From Brachionus manjavacas (Eukaryota; Rotifera; Eurotatoria; Ploima; Brachionidae), in NCBI GenBank assembly GCA_019054805.1, contig JAHQIY010000002.1:4154001-4218000 (forward strand): a stretch of DNA of 64,000 nucleotides, read 5' to 3'. A program made the translations under genes and the position numbers. Positions 1-10,579 of the stretch are shown here, piece by piece; the first letter of the stretch is position 1, and every line of letters begins with the position of its first letter. Below the pieces are notes generated by a model. It had not been told where the DNA came from. It made no database searches and saw only the letters and a list, made by a program, of their open reading frames with translations.

Positions 1-39
1 CGCAACACGCCGCATCACAAAATGAAAATAAGAGGGAAC

Positions 40-407
40 ATGGGAACAAATGTTTTGCTTGCGGGCACGAGGACCCGCACGTCGGCCAACGCTGCCCGGC
101 AGCAGACCAGAAGTGCCGCAACTGTGGCAAGACGGGCCACTTTAGTAGGTCGAATTTGTGCTCAAAACGGAGGGTAAATGCAATCAACGCACAGAAGTCT
201 CAGGAGGTGGAACAGCCCCCACTGGACGACGGCTTCATCTTCGCGGTGGCGAACGACCGAAGCAAGAGGCCTAAGACAGAAGTCGGGATAGGTGGTAGAT
301 CCGTCTATGCGCTGATTGACACTGGGGCTCAGGTCAACCTGATGGATACAGCGACCTTCAACCTTGCTTGGCCAGTTCGCAACAGTGATGCGAGCAAACG
401 GACATGA
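40..407 (+). pseudogene. gag nucleocapsid zinc knuckles and protease fragment
   Basis: Two cysteine-histidine knuckles are readable from about 55 to 165, the second as CRNCGKTGH followed by a cysteine seven residues on. About 50 codons later comes ALIDTGAQVNLM, the retropepsin active site (D-T-G) with its hydrophobic context. The frame closes at 407, before the protease domain could finish, and the following 150 bases do not continue it in the same frame. This is a broken copy. No start codon is visible because the gene enters from outside the window. Confidence 0.8.
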
Positions 408-557
408 GGCTCAGGCTCATTTCAAGGTTGTGGAGGGTCAAGCCGGCAACCTGCTAAGCTTCGACACGGCTCGACCTTTTCAGTACTGACGCGTTTCGCA
501 AGAAAATCGAATTGGCATCGATCGGTCCGAGCGAGAGAGAGGAGCGAAAGGACGCGT

Positions 558-1351
558 TTGACGGCAGATACGAAAAGCTCGCAAATGGATTTAGCGACGT
601 CTTTACTGAAGGATCACCCGGTTCGTTTGCACGTCGATAAATCTGTACAGCCGCTCAAAAGCGCGTACCGAAGACAGCCGTTCCATCTTGTCAAAGCAAT
701 TGACAAAGAGCTCGACCGGATGCTACTCCACGATATCATCGAACCGGTCGAGGGACCAGTTGATTGGTTGTCTCAGCTTGTGGTGGTACCAAAGAAGCAG
801 CCAGGACAAGTAAGGCTAAATACCGACATGGCAGCTGCAAACCTCGCGATCAAACGGATCAACTTTGCATCTCCAACGCTCCAAGAGATTGATATGACAT
901 ACGCGGAGCCGCAGTTCTTTCGGAGTTGGGCCTTAGGCAAGCTTTCTACCAATTCCTGCTGGCCGATGAGGACAGTTGGCAAGTAACAGCATTCGAGACG
1001 CATCGTGGAATCTTTCGATTCAAGAGGCTACCGATGGGCGCAAACGTCTCGATGGAGCTGATGCAGCTCGAATTCCGCACGCATGTTCTCCAGGGACTGA
1101 AAGGTATGCGCGGCATCGCCGATAACCTGATCGTGTGGGGCCGAGATCGTAAGGAGCACGATGAGAACCTGAGGGCACTGCTTTTGCGCCTCCGTCGTCT
1201 AGGCATGACAGTTGGCTTAGACAGTATCCGTCAGCTCGGAAAGAAAGAGCTGAACTTCTTCGGACTGAAAGTTTCGCCTGAAGGCATCGCTATCGGCGAG
1301 GAAAAGGCCGATTCACTGCTCAAAGCGGCAATGCCAGGAACACCAAGTTAG
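558..1351 (+). pseudogene. Ty3/Gypsy reverse transcriptase, frameshifted
   Basis: The first part (558-986) carries the early RT region, including PVDWLSQLVVVPKK. The rest (926-1351) is in another frame and includes LGLRQAFYQFLLADED and LNFFGLKVSPEG. Two catalytic positions appear lost. The motif A aspartate, normally LDLRQ in this family, reads LGLRQ. The YxDD-type box reads IADN, so its second aspartate is asparagine. With the frameshift near 930 this copy cannot be active. Confidence 0.8.
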
Positions 1352-1375
1352 CTTCGAAGTTTCCTGGGCCTAGCA

Positions 1376-1906
1376 GTGTATTGTACCATCCCGAACCTCG
1401 CCACACTCGGAGAGCCCTTGTGGGAGCTCTTAAAAGCTGACGCTCGATTCGAATGGCTCCCGAAGCATAATCAGGCTATCAAGGAGATCAAATCGGCATT
1501 CAGGCGCGAAGCGTTCGCGTTCTTCGACACCGACTGGCACACCGAGGTAACTGTTGATGCGAGTCCTGTGCTTGCACAAATCGACCCTGAGAACCCTAAT
1601 AGAAGACGCATCGTTACCTGCGCGAGTAGAAGGCTCACAGATGTTGAGCGGCGCTACTCGCAAGTGGAAAAAGAGGCGCTAGCAGTGGTCTGGGCTTGCG
1701 AGAAACTGCACCTCTATCTCTTTGGACGCGAATTCCGTCTAGTTACAGACAACCGAGCCGTAGAGCTGATTTTCCGCAACCCAAGGAGCAATCCGCCATT
1801 AAGCATCAAGCGCTTGATTATTCGGCTCCTGGGTTACCGGTTTAGCATCGTTCACAAGCCGGGTGCCCGGAACATCGCGGACTACATGTCGCGGCAGCCA
1901 ACGGGA
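1376..1906 (+). pseudogene. Ty3/Gypsy RNase H domain
   Basis: This follows the reverse transcriptase after a stop codon near 1350. The RNase H acidic residues are all present: TVDASP, QVEKEALAVV and LVTDNRAVEL. A short in-frame deletion directly after TVDASPV removes the usual glycine-rich turn. The domain ends with the family's conserved NIADYMSRQP near 1905, after which the sequence becomes AT-rich non-coding DNA. Confidence 0.8.
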
Positions 1907-2245
1907 ACTGTCTTTTTTCTTTTTTTGATATGTTCTTATCATCGTCAGAGAGTATGAAGCCTAGATATTTCATGGAGTTCAATTGTTAAATTGATGTTCA
2001 ATACAATTGAAGATCATCTTGTCATAGTTTGCTTCAAAACATCGTATTAATTTTGTTAAATCCGAGATTTAAGCAAATTTTATTTTAAAAAAAAATTATT
2101 CCCTGCATTTTTAAATTCAAATCTTCATAATTGAAATTAAACTCTTAAGTAAATCTTCAATGAGTAAATTTTTATTTAGAAATTTGAAAAAAATATTGAA
2201 AATTCATTTTTAACTTATAAAAAATTAATTAATTAATTTTTTTAT

Positions 2246-2300
2246 CTGTATCGAGCTCTGTGATGCTCCTTCAGCATAAAAATATATGAAAAAAAAATTT
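2246..2300 (-). repeat. LINE 3' tail fragment
   Basis: The words TCGAGCTCTGTGATGCTCC and CTTCAG followed by an A-rich run resemble the 3' end of the LINE at 59.0-62.8 kb, where GCCGAGCTAAAGCTCC and CTTCAG precede a long A run (59050-59090). It is likely a severely 5'-truncated copy of the same family. The match is short. Confidence 0.4.
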
Positions 2301-2649
2301 AATTAATTTATTTATCATAATTGTTTTTAAATTGAATTGAAAAACTGGGTATAGCCAGTTAGTATAGTTAGTATGGTATAGTCAGCTAGTAACTGGGTAA
2401 AGTATAGTCCATTATGCGAATTAATCTTTTGTTCGGGTTTTGTTAATTTTTTTGTTTTTTTTTTAAATAGAATAATCTATCAAAATTTAAATCTCAGTTT
2501 CGTTTATTCAAAAGTTATTTTTAAAAAATTTGTAAAAATTGATTGTAAAGGAGTTAAATCCATATCGATAATAAAAAATTTATTGATGAAATTAATTTTT
2601 TTATTCTTTTTGAATATAAAAAGAGCAATTTTTATAAAGAACTTAAATT

Positions 2650-2810
2650 TTCGGGGCAATCGGGTGAAAATCCGGCTAACCGGGTTAATATGCGGGGCAA
2701 TCCTACTAAAAAATGGGGCAATTAGGTTAACCGTATAAACTCAATTTCCCCTCACCCGGTCAAGTGATTGGTCTTTATGGGTGAGTCAAATCTTGGGGCA
2801 AGTTAAGTGA
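2650..2810. repeat. GGGGCAA-rich degenerate repeat
   Basis: GGGGCAAT or GGGGCAAG occurs near 2653, 2694, 2715 and 2794, interspersed with AACCGGGTTAA and CACCCGGT words in otherwise AT-rich DNA. It looks like a degenerate tandem or transposon fragment. The family is not recognised. Confidence 0.4.
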
Positions 2811-2912
2811 TCAGATTTCAAATTTTCTCACCTTAGTTTGCTTAGATTTAAATTATTTTAAAAATAGGTCACCCGGTTAGGCTATCTCACTATAAATAAT
2901 AAATATTTAAAC

Positions 2913-2989
2913 CAGAGTTGTTTTTAAGTCACAAGTCTTAAGTCAAGTCAAAGTCAATGACTTAAAACTGTGACATAAAAACAAGTCTG
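2913..2989. repeat. AAGTC inverted-repeat element, short copy
   Basis: The left end reads CAGAGTTGTTTTTAAGTCAC and the right end GTGACATAAAAACAAGTCTG, an imperfect inverted pair about 77 bp apart. The interior repeats AAGTCAAGTCAAAGTCAATG. The same arrangement recurs at 19626-19760, with half copies near 9931 and 42341. Confidence 0.65.
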
Positions 2990-3694
2990 ATTTAAACCTA
3001 TTTTTTTCTACTAATCACTCTGTGATTAAGAAATACAGTTTTTAATTATAACTAGAGTTGCTTAAAAGTCAAGTCCAAGTCGGGAGACTTTTATTTTTTT
3101 TTAATTATTAAGCCTTTTTTAAGCTGTGTCAAATAAATGGCATTGGCAATCTATCGATCAGAATCTCGGAAAAATTAAATTTCTGCCGTTCGAGGTAGTT
3201 ATTGTGGTGGCCTAGCAAGCGTCAATTGCCGAACTTGGACTTTAATTTGGAACTTTTAACCAACTCTGACTATAACGAAAAATTTGTTTAATAATCTCTT
3301 AATTTGAAATCGATTTTTTTTTATAATTTTTTTAATTAAGTTGGCAAATTGCTAAAACTAAAATTTAAATGACTTGATTGAAAAATATTTAAGGATTTTA
3401 TCAAATGAAAACAAAGTTTTAATTTACAAAAAATGTCTTTATTAAAAATCGGCAATTAAAATTTCGCTTTTAGATAAAAATGAAAAATTTAGGTTAAATG
3501 AGACACTAAAAATACCAACTCATATATTTTTATAAATTCAAAAGCTTTGAAATGGATTGATTATGCTCAAATCAAATTGAAATAAACGCATAAAAATAAT
3601 AAATTAGAAAAAAAATTCCAAATTAATATTTTCTAGTAAAGAATATTGAGAATACCTCGAAAGCGGTTAATCGTATCAAACGAGCTCTATTCAA

Positions 3695-5497
3695 ATGGAC
3701 AGTCTAGTTTGTGACTTGACCAATGCTTTAAATTCGAAGCCAATTTTTTTCAAAAATAAGAAAAGTTTAAAAAACCGTAAAAACTTGTCTAATAAAGATA
3801 GAAAAAAAACGAACCTAAATCGAATAGAAAGAAAAGCCCGAAAACCTAAACAACACGAGAAGTTGTACTCCTCTTCTTCTTCTGATACTAAAAAATTCCC
3901 TACTAGATCAAGCTCATCGCGGATTAGGCATAAAAAAATTATGAATCTCCTCTTGGCAGCCAAGGCTTCTATGCGTCCTCTTGACCAGTCTGCGAATTCT
4001 CTGGATTCTGGCATTCAAAATCTGGTAAGGCTCAAACAACCAAATAGTTTTTCCACCGCTCGGTCATCCCGGTGCCAAAGACAAAGCAGAAAATCGATCA
4101 AAAAATCAAAGCGTTTGCGCAATACCAAAGTGTATAAAATTCAAAAAATTTACCGATTTCATTCAAACTATAGGCTGCATTGTCTCAAGCTAAGGCGATT
4201 GCAGAAAAAAATGCTCAGGTCTAATCTTAAAATTGTGCCTGTATTAAACCACGAAAAGATGAGCGTGGAAAACACTACCCACTCATCCTCTGAGTCAACC
4301 ATAACCACTAGTCCCAGCTATTCTTCTTTTAACACTACAACAGACCTCGAATCCTCGTCCATTAGCGACTGTTACAACCAAATGGACGATTTAAGAATAA
4401 ATTCGGATTCAGATTCTCATCTTAAAATGAGAATAAAAAACCAAATTGGTTCCAAAAGGCCAAAAAATAGCTCAAAGCGCAAGTTGTTAGCTTGTAGACA
4501 GCGGAAAAATTTCAACACAAGTATAACTAGTCAATCGAACTTAAATTTAAGTAAATTATTTCAATTTGAAAAAAAAAATTGTCTCAAAAAATTTATTCAA
4601 GATTCAAGTCACAGAAAAATGCTAAATTTCAAACGAAAACGTTGCAAACCATCGATGAATAGGCGAGCTAATGGCCAGCTATCAACTGAGGGCACAAAAA
4701 CCGAGTATGAAGATTCCAATAATGAAGAAATCAACCTTGATTCAGACGTGGAAAACTGTAAAAAGTGCGAAATTCACAAACAAGGATTTGTTGGCCTTGG
4801 GATTCAAAATAATGCTAGAAAAATTGAAAACGAAGCTGATGATGAGCAGTCATCCGAGTCTAGTTTCAAAAAAGAGTTTGAGTGTGTTCCTTGGTGGAAT
4901 GCTTTTGAGCAAGAAATCGGCAATTCGTCCTCTTCCTCAACAACCTTGAATACACCTTTATCTCAGACCACTTTGAGCAATTATCAACGCTTGAATTTGT
5001 TCAATAGCCCTGAAGAACAGAAACAATTTGGCGACATAATAAATGGAGCCCTTGATCTCATGGACCATTCATCTGTTCAATGCTTTAAAAATAGAATTAC
5101 AATTTTGAACGTAAATTAACAATAGTAGTAAAATTTCTTAAATTTTGATTCAAAAATTTGAAGGATGACAAGAAACGAAACCGTAAAAAACGATTTTCGT
5201 TTGTAAGTAATCACAATTCATCGAACAAATCAGAAAGTAAATTGAATTTAAGTGAACCAAGTAAATGCATGAAAATAAATTGGAACCAAAATTAATTTTT
5301 TTAATGAAGTAATTGGCGCGCCGATCTCTGAGAATAATTTAGGTAATAGAATGCTGAAAAAAATGGGCTGGGAACCAGGGAAGAGTCTAGGTACAGTAAG
5401 AGCTCAAGCTGATCCGATTAGCCTAAAAGAGCCGATAACTGTGTATAAGCGGCCAAAGAGACTTGGACTGGGCTACACTGACCGCTCTCACTTTTAA
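3695..5497 (+). CDS. GPATCH2: G-patch domain protein, GPATCH2-like
   Basis: Exons are 3695-5110, 5164-5260 and 5310-5497, giving 566 residues. The long first exon runs into an intron with donor GTAAAT at 5111. The last exon supplies the recognisable part: NLGNRMLKKMGWEPG, then KRPKRLGLGY near the end. This is a G-patch with a basic tail, and the position and sequence resemble animal GPATCH2. The rest is low-complexity, rich in Ser, Lys, Arg and Asn, with acidic patches around residues 340-420, as expected for a disordered nuclear protein. G-patch proteins generally activate DEAH-box RNA helicases in RNA processing; that role is inferred from the family. The start is the first ATG of the open frame. 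GPATCH2L is an alternative name for the same lineage. Confidence 0.75.
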
Positions 5498-8400
5498 AAC
5501 GAAAAAGCACATTAATGTTTTTAGATCGTTATTTTTCTGTTTATTTTTATTTAACTTTGATTAATTTTGTACATAAAGTTTATTTTGTGACTATGGCATT
5601 TTCAGTTTGATTGTCAGAAGTTTTAGGCTTAATATTTTTTTTGCAATTAAGCTTTACATTCTAGTTGAGAAATAATACTAGACAAAAAAAAATTAAAAAT
5701 AAAAAATCATTCTTAACATGTAATTTTTATTAAAATAAATTGCGGTCAAATTTAAGTTGAAATCGGAAGTTTATTGGAATTAATTTTCTCTTTTAATACT
5801 AGAAGCACCAACGATTCAAAATGACTCTTTTTCGATTTTTGCCGCTAAAATCCAAGTCAATTTTTGCTATTTGAGAAAAAAATTTTTTTTCAGCATAAAA
5901 ATAAGAATAACATTCTGAATTAACAAAATTCAACTAAAAAAAAATTTCCTTTGTAAAAAAATCAAGTATATTCTAGTAGAAGCACCAAAACGGGTAATTT
6001 TGAATTTTCATATTTATTTAAAATTTTGAATTTATCTTCAAAATGAATGAGTAATAAAATATTAATAAAATATAAACAAATTTTTAAAAAAATTTACTCA
6101 AATCATAATACTTGTACGAAGATAAGCAAATTTAAAAAATGCAAAAATTATAGTTTGCGTATTTTACATGAAAGACGAAGAATTGGTTCAAAAAGAAAAT
6201 GAATTCATTAGAAGACAGAATTTTTCCAGATACTTTTTTCAGCCAAATTTGTATTTTCACTTAATTAAAATTAAGTTTTGAATAGATTTATCCAAATAAT
6301 AAATTTTTATCCATCAGATTCCATTAAAATTGGTGCTTCTAGTGTTAACTAACAATTGTCTAAATGATTCGATCAAATGATGGTCTACTAATAATGTTGA
6401 GAGGCGATCTGTCTGATCCCGACCCTAAACCCCAAGTCTCTCGAACCAAGACCAGTCATTTTTCTGAAAAAAAATCAAATAAATTATTTATTGAATCAAG
6501 TTTTGAATTTAAAAATTTTGCATGATTTTTTAAAAAAATTTCGATAGAATTTCAAAAATCTTAAAAATCAAAAAATTATAAAAAAATTTCAGATTATGCA
6601 GTTATTTTTAAATTAATTTTATTCTATCTTAAATGAGCAAGTGTATCCGAATTCGACCTCTGTTAAAAATTTATATAAATAAATGATCAAAATAGAAAAA
6701 TTAAATTGAATGGACTAAAAGTTATTTGTGTTTTAAGTATTGAAAAATATAATCAAATAGCATCTTGAAGTTTACGATCAATTCAAAATATAATTTAAAT
6801 TCAAAGAGTGTATCTTGAGATTTCAAAATTAAACTTTGAATTAATTTAAATAATTTTAATTTATTTAACGTGCTTAAAATTTAGTGGAGATTTACAAAAT
6901 TAAATAATGAAAAAAAATTTTAAATTAAAATGTATTTACTCCGTTTTTGTAAATTTTGAAATTTTTTATTTCAAAAATTTTGGTAGGAAAGAACGATGTT
7001 TTCATTTCATTAATTATCTGTAATAAAATATTTGAATTTAAATTTTTAAATTATTTAAATTATTTAAATTAAAAATTTTATTTTATCAATGAATTGAAAG
7101 AAATTTTTTTTTAAAATATTTAATTTTTAAATCTTGATTTTTTTTAATTTTAATATCTAAAGATTACCTCTTTGAATTGATTATTAACTTCAGAATACCG
7201 TTACTATGAATAGGTTACGTCTTTTTACTTAAACAAAAAATTTATTAACATTCAATTTAAATAAAAATTATCGTAAATTTGTCTATTAAAAATAAATAAC
7301 GATCTAGCATATTATTGAAAAATGACTATTAAATTACATTATATGATTCAGTGCTGATTTGACACATGGATTTCTCGTAATTTTACGTAAATTTGCGTAA
7401 AAATTGGTAAATATGAAAAGGTCAAAAAAGGCTCAATTTTTTTATATTTTTCTAATAAATTTTGAGGTTTCTATTTTTTGTTATATTTTCCCAAAAGTTA
7501 CTTTTTTTAATACTTTTTACTTAATTTTATGTATATTTAGGTAAAAAAAAATATTTTTTGATGAAAAAATCAAGAAAAAATCATTTTTATTAGCCTCAAT
7601 ATTCTGCGCATTTTAATAAATTAAACAAAAAATTAATCAAATTAAATACGCTCAATTTTAAATTAATTAACTAATATTAATTACTAGATTAATTTGAATA
7701 ATTTGAATAAAAACGACAGTTACTTTGTCTACCAAATTTATTTGAGAGTCAAAACTTAAAATCCACTCAACCTCACTTATAAATCTTTTAATATTTTTTA
7801 ACCATTTTTAAAAAAAATAAGTATTCTATAGATATGTTTGTGAATAAATATTTCTTAAAAAATAAATAATTTTTATTTTATAAAATTAAAGCTAAATGAA
7901 TTATTCACATTTATCAGACACATTTTTTCTCTTTTTTTAAAATATTTTAATTTTATTCAAATAAATAGTACAAAAAATTTTTTTTAGAAAAATAAATTAA
8001 TTTTAAAAGTCAAAACTAATTGCTTTTAAATGAATTTTTTTACTCAAATAGCTTTTTTAATTATTTTATTTTATTCAATAACTATTAGATCATTAGCTTG
8101 AAAAGAAGGAATATTTCTAATCTGAGTTATTTAGTGTTATTTTTAAATTTCGGTCGAGTTTGTTCTAAAAGATGTTCTGTTAAAAACTTTTGAATTTTCT
8201 AAAAGACGTATCTTTTTTGAATTTTCGAAATTTAAAGATCCGTTTATTTATGACTCTCGTAAAGAAGTCATTTCAACACATTCACTTTCTGATACTATTA
8301 TATTAGATTTTTTTTTTCGATAAGTATTTCATAATTTTTGATAGTTTAAGAATTTCTAAAGAAATTAGTACTCGTCAAAAAGTTAACTTAAGTTTAATTG

Positions 8401-8508
8401 TAAGCCTAAAAAATTACGATTTTTTTTATTTACATGAATAAACATGAATAGAATTTTAAAAGCGCCTTATATTAGACTTGTTGAAAAAATTGAATTTAGT
8501 AAAATAAA
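5498..8508. other. AT-rich intergenic region
   Basis: No gene is visible. A piggyBac-like element lies at 5793-6348. A less AT-rich stretch near 6365-6450 looks like an unidentified repeat fragment. The remainder is A/T homopolymers and short repeats, including the words TTTTACGTAAATTTGCGTAAA near 7380. Confidence 0.6.
5793..6348. mobile_element. piggyBac-like MITE with TTAA ends
   Basis: The left end is TTAATACTAGAAGCACCAA and the right end is the reverse complement of TTAACACTAGAAGCACCAA, differing at one base. The flanking TTAA at 5793-5796 and 6345-6348 fits the fixed piggyBac target duplication, and CACTAG is a usual type of piggyBac terminus. A third copy of the terminal word (CTAGTAGAAGCACCAA) lies inside near 5973, like a subterminal repeat. 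There is no transposase frame, so it is non-autonomous. Confidence 0.75.
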
Positions 8509-9247
8509 ATGAATCTAGAAAATAAATGTACATACAAGTTCAAAAACCCAACTATATTGGCATTTATGGGTATTCAAAAAAATTTTATTTCATAAGATTT
8601 GTTAAATTATTATTTTAGGTATACCAGGAAGTGGAAAAAGCACAATTGCACGTGAAGTTTCCCGCATTGTAAATACATCTTGCTACCTCGAAAACGAAGA
8701 AGACCATTATCCAGAAAGAGTAAAAAAAGCATTTCTAAATCAAGATGAAAATGAAAATATTCTTGCCATACATTTTTATTTTCGGAATATGCGAGCCGAA
8801 TATCATAAACAAGCTTTTGCCAATAAATTGCTTAGAAAAAGCAGTGTCATGGACAGTTTTTTTAGCAAGTTAATGTTGGATATTTTGTCACAAAAGGATC
8901 CGGCGACTGACTGGCTTATCAATTCAAATAATTCACATTTTCAAAAAGTAGTTGAAGTGTCGCAGAAAGATTCAAACGAATTGGCTGACGCAGATGTACT
9001 AATTTTCCTTAAAGTGACCAAGCAAGTTCACAAAGAATTCTTGAAAAAACGCAATCGTTCAAATGAGATCAATGAAAATATTTATCACGCTCAAAAAGTT
9101 TTTTTGCAAAGTTCGATTAAATATACAAGAGAAAATAATAAAATTTTAATAATCATTGAACAAGAGAATAATTTAGAAATTATTGTGAAACAGGTGATCA
9201 GAGAGTTAGACAAAAAAAATCTAATTTTAAAAAATTTTGATCAATAA
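8509..9247 (+). CDS. Deoxynucleoside kinase-like P-loop protein
   Basis: Exons are 8509-8569 and 8619-9247, giving 229 residues. The intron splits the P-loop glycine codon: joining exons gives ILAFMGIPGSGKST, and exon 1 opens with an ATG in frame. After the P-loop come CYLENEEDHY, then a helix-rich stretch FYFRNMRAEYHKQAF, then SSVMDSFFSKLMLD, then DVLIFLKVT and KKRNRS. This order matches the bacterial dAK/dGK and animal dNK family, which phosphorylates deoxynucleosides for DNA precursor salvage. The family's Asp/Glu-Arg-Ser motif reads Asp-Ser-Phe here, so the key arginine is missing and activity is doubtful. The similarity seems closer to bacterial deoxyadenosine kinases than to dCK, so transfer from bacteria is possible but unproven. 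A TTTAG lies 9 bases before the ATG. Confidence 0.6.
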
Positions 9248-9362
9248 AAAATTTTTGATTGCATATTTTAATTGATTTGTCTTCTTTAAATATTTTCAGC
9301 GGCTTAATGAACTGGTTAGTTCGTAGCTAACATTACACTTCTTAGTTAATGTTTTTTTTTTT

Positions 9363-9669
9363 CCCTATTCACTCCTTGTGGAGCATAGGGTCATTACTTT
9401 TGATTCCCACTCAAGTCGATCCCTTGCTTCTCCCCATGTCATTCCCATTTCGATGAGCTCTTTCGTGATTGTTGACCTCCATGTTACTGCTGGTCATCCT
9501 ACCTTACGTCGCCCTTGAGGTGTCCATTGAATGGCTCTTTTTGGTATCCGTGTTTCTTGAGCCATCGCAGTATTTTGTTCTTTGGCTCTGAATTTGTTCT
9601 TCTGTATAGGTCAGCATTCAACAAAGTCTCAGGCCAGTGTATCCCGAGAATCCTCCACAGGCTTCCCTT
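9363..9669 (-). mobile_element. LINE 3' fragment (RTE/CR1-type C-terminus)
   Basis: On the minus strand one frame reads AIQWTPQGRRKVG and another run gives LIEMGMTWGEARDRLEW followed by MTLCSTRSE. This is the conserved C-terminal tail seen in many LINE reverse transcriptases. Stop codons and frameshifts interrupt it. The 5' remainder is absent. Flanking sequence from 9248 to 9362 and from 9670 to 10490 shows nothing else except an AAGTC repeat fragment. Confidence 0.7.
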
Positions 9670-9930
9670 AGTTAAGCTGTAAACCCTTAAAATTTAAACC
9701 CTAGTTATTATTTATATTTTATTAATTACTTTAATTGGTGGCTTGGAGATATAATTCTTAAGTATGTTTATAAGCAAATGCTAAAAGAAGATTTTGGTGT
9801 GATTGTTGGTTCTTGGTGAGTGTTTATGGCAAAATACTACTGTTTTGATCTATAATAAAAGATTGTAAACTTCACAACTTCTTTTATTCAAATGGTTAAT
9901 AATAAGCTAGTTAGCCTACAACAATATTTT

Positions 9931-9990
9931 CAAGTCCATGTCACATTTTGACTTGTTCAGACTTTTTTTCCTGACTTTTATACAAGTCTG
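9931..9990. repeat. AAGTC repeat fragment
   Basis: CAAGTCCATGTCACATTTTG and a right end TATACAAGTCTG resemble the inverted-repeat element at 19626-19760. The copy is degenerate. Confidence 0.45.
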
Positions 9991-10579
9991 ATTTTGATTA
10001 AGACCCCATATTTGCTTGACATATTTAGCCTTTTATTGCAACGTTCTTTTATTTTGTCTACCAGTATATTAAAATTTAACTTAGGATCAAATTTAATACT
10101 ACGAAACTTGATTTCTTTTTTATTTTCTAATTAAAAAAAATTAATTGAAAAAAAAATTTAGCTAATGAAAAGAAATATTTCTCATTCCAAATTTGATAAC
10201 AAGAATAACTAATTTACACTTTTGTTAAATATGCTTTAATAAAAATAATAGTAATAGTTAATATTCTACGGTCAATTTAGTTTTACTAAATTAACAAAGC
10301 AGAACGACTAGCGTAGTCCCGCTTTAATGACAAAATATTTAATTAAAATCTAAAAAAAGTAAGTTTCCTCTATGTTTCAAGTTTAATAAAAAATTTTATA
10401 GTAATGAAAGATTTTATTCAAAATAGGAGAAATAAAATTTAAAAATAAAATTTTCATATTTTTTATTTAAATGTTGATTAAAATTAAATTAAATGACACA
10501 ATTGAATTTAAAAAGTACAATAAAATTTGAGATTTTGACCAACTTTTTCCACCAACAGATTATGCTAATAGTTGTTATA

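Larger units (their letters stand above)
1..1906 (+). mobile_element. Ty3/Gypsy LTR retrotransposon remnant
   Basis: A gag-pol order is readable: CCHC zinc knuckles, aspartic protease, reverse transcriptase, RNase H. The left end is cut by the window edge. Similarity stops abruptly near 1906, just after RNase H, so integrase and the 3' LTR are missing. The coding part is visibly GC-rich, while flanking DNA is strongly AT-rich, so the element does not share the local base composition. Frameshifts and stop codons break pol into at least four pieces. The family is assigned from the protein domains; no LTR is visible. Confidence 0.85.
1907..3694. other. AT-rich intergenic region with repeat fragments
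   Basis: I see no gene here. It holds a short LINE tail (about 2246-2300), a cluster of GGGGCAA words (2650-2810) and an AAGTC inverted-repeat element (2913-2989) with a related fragment near 3052-3090. The rest is A/T runs. Confidence 0.6.

Noticed and set aside
2650-2810. CRISPR-like array from the GGGGCAA words
   Set aside because: Spacing is irregular, repeats are short and imperfect, and the DNA is eukaryotic.
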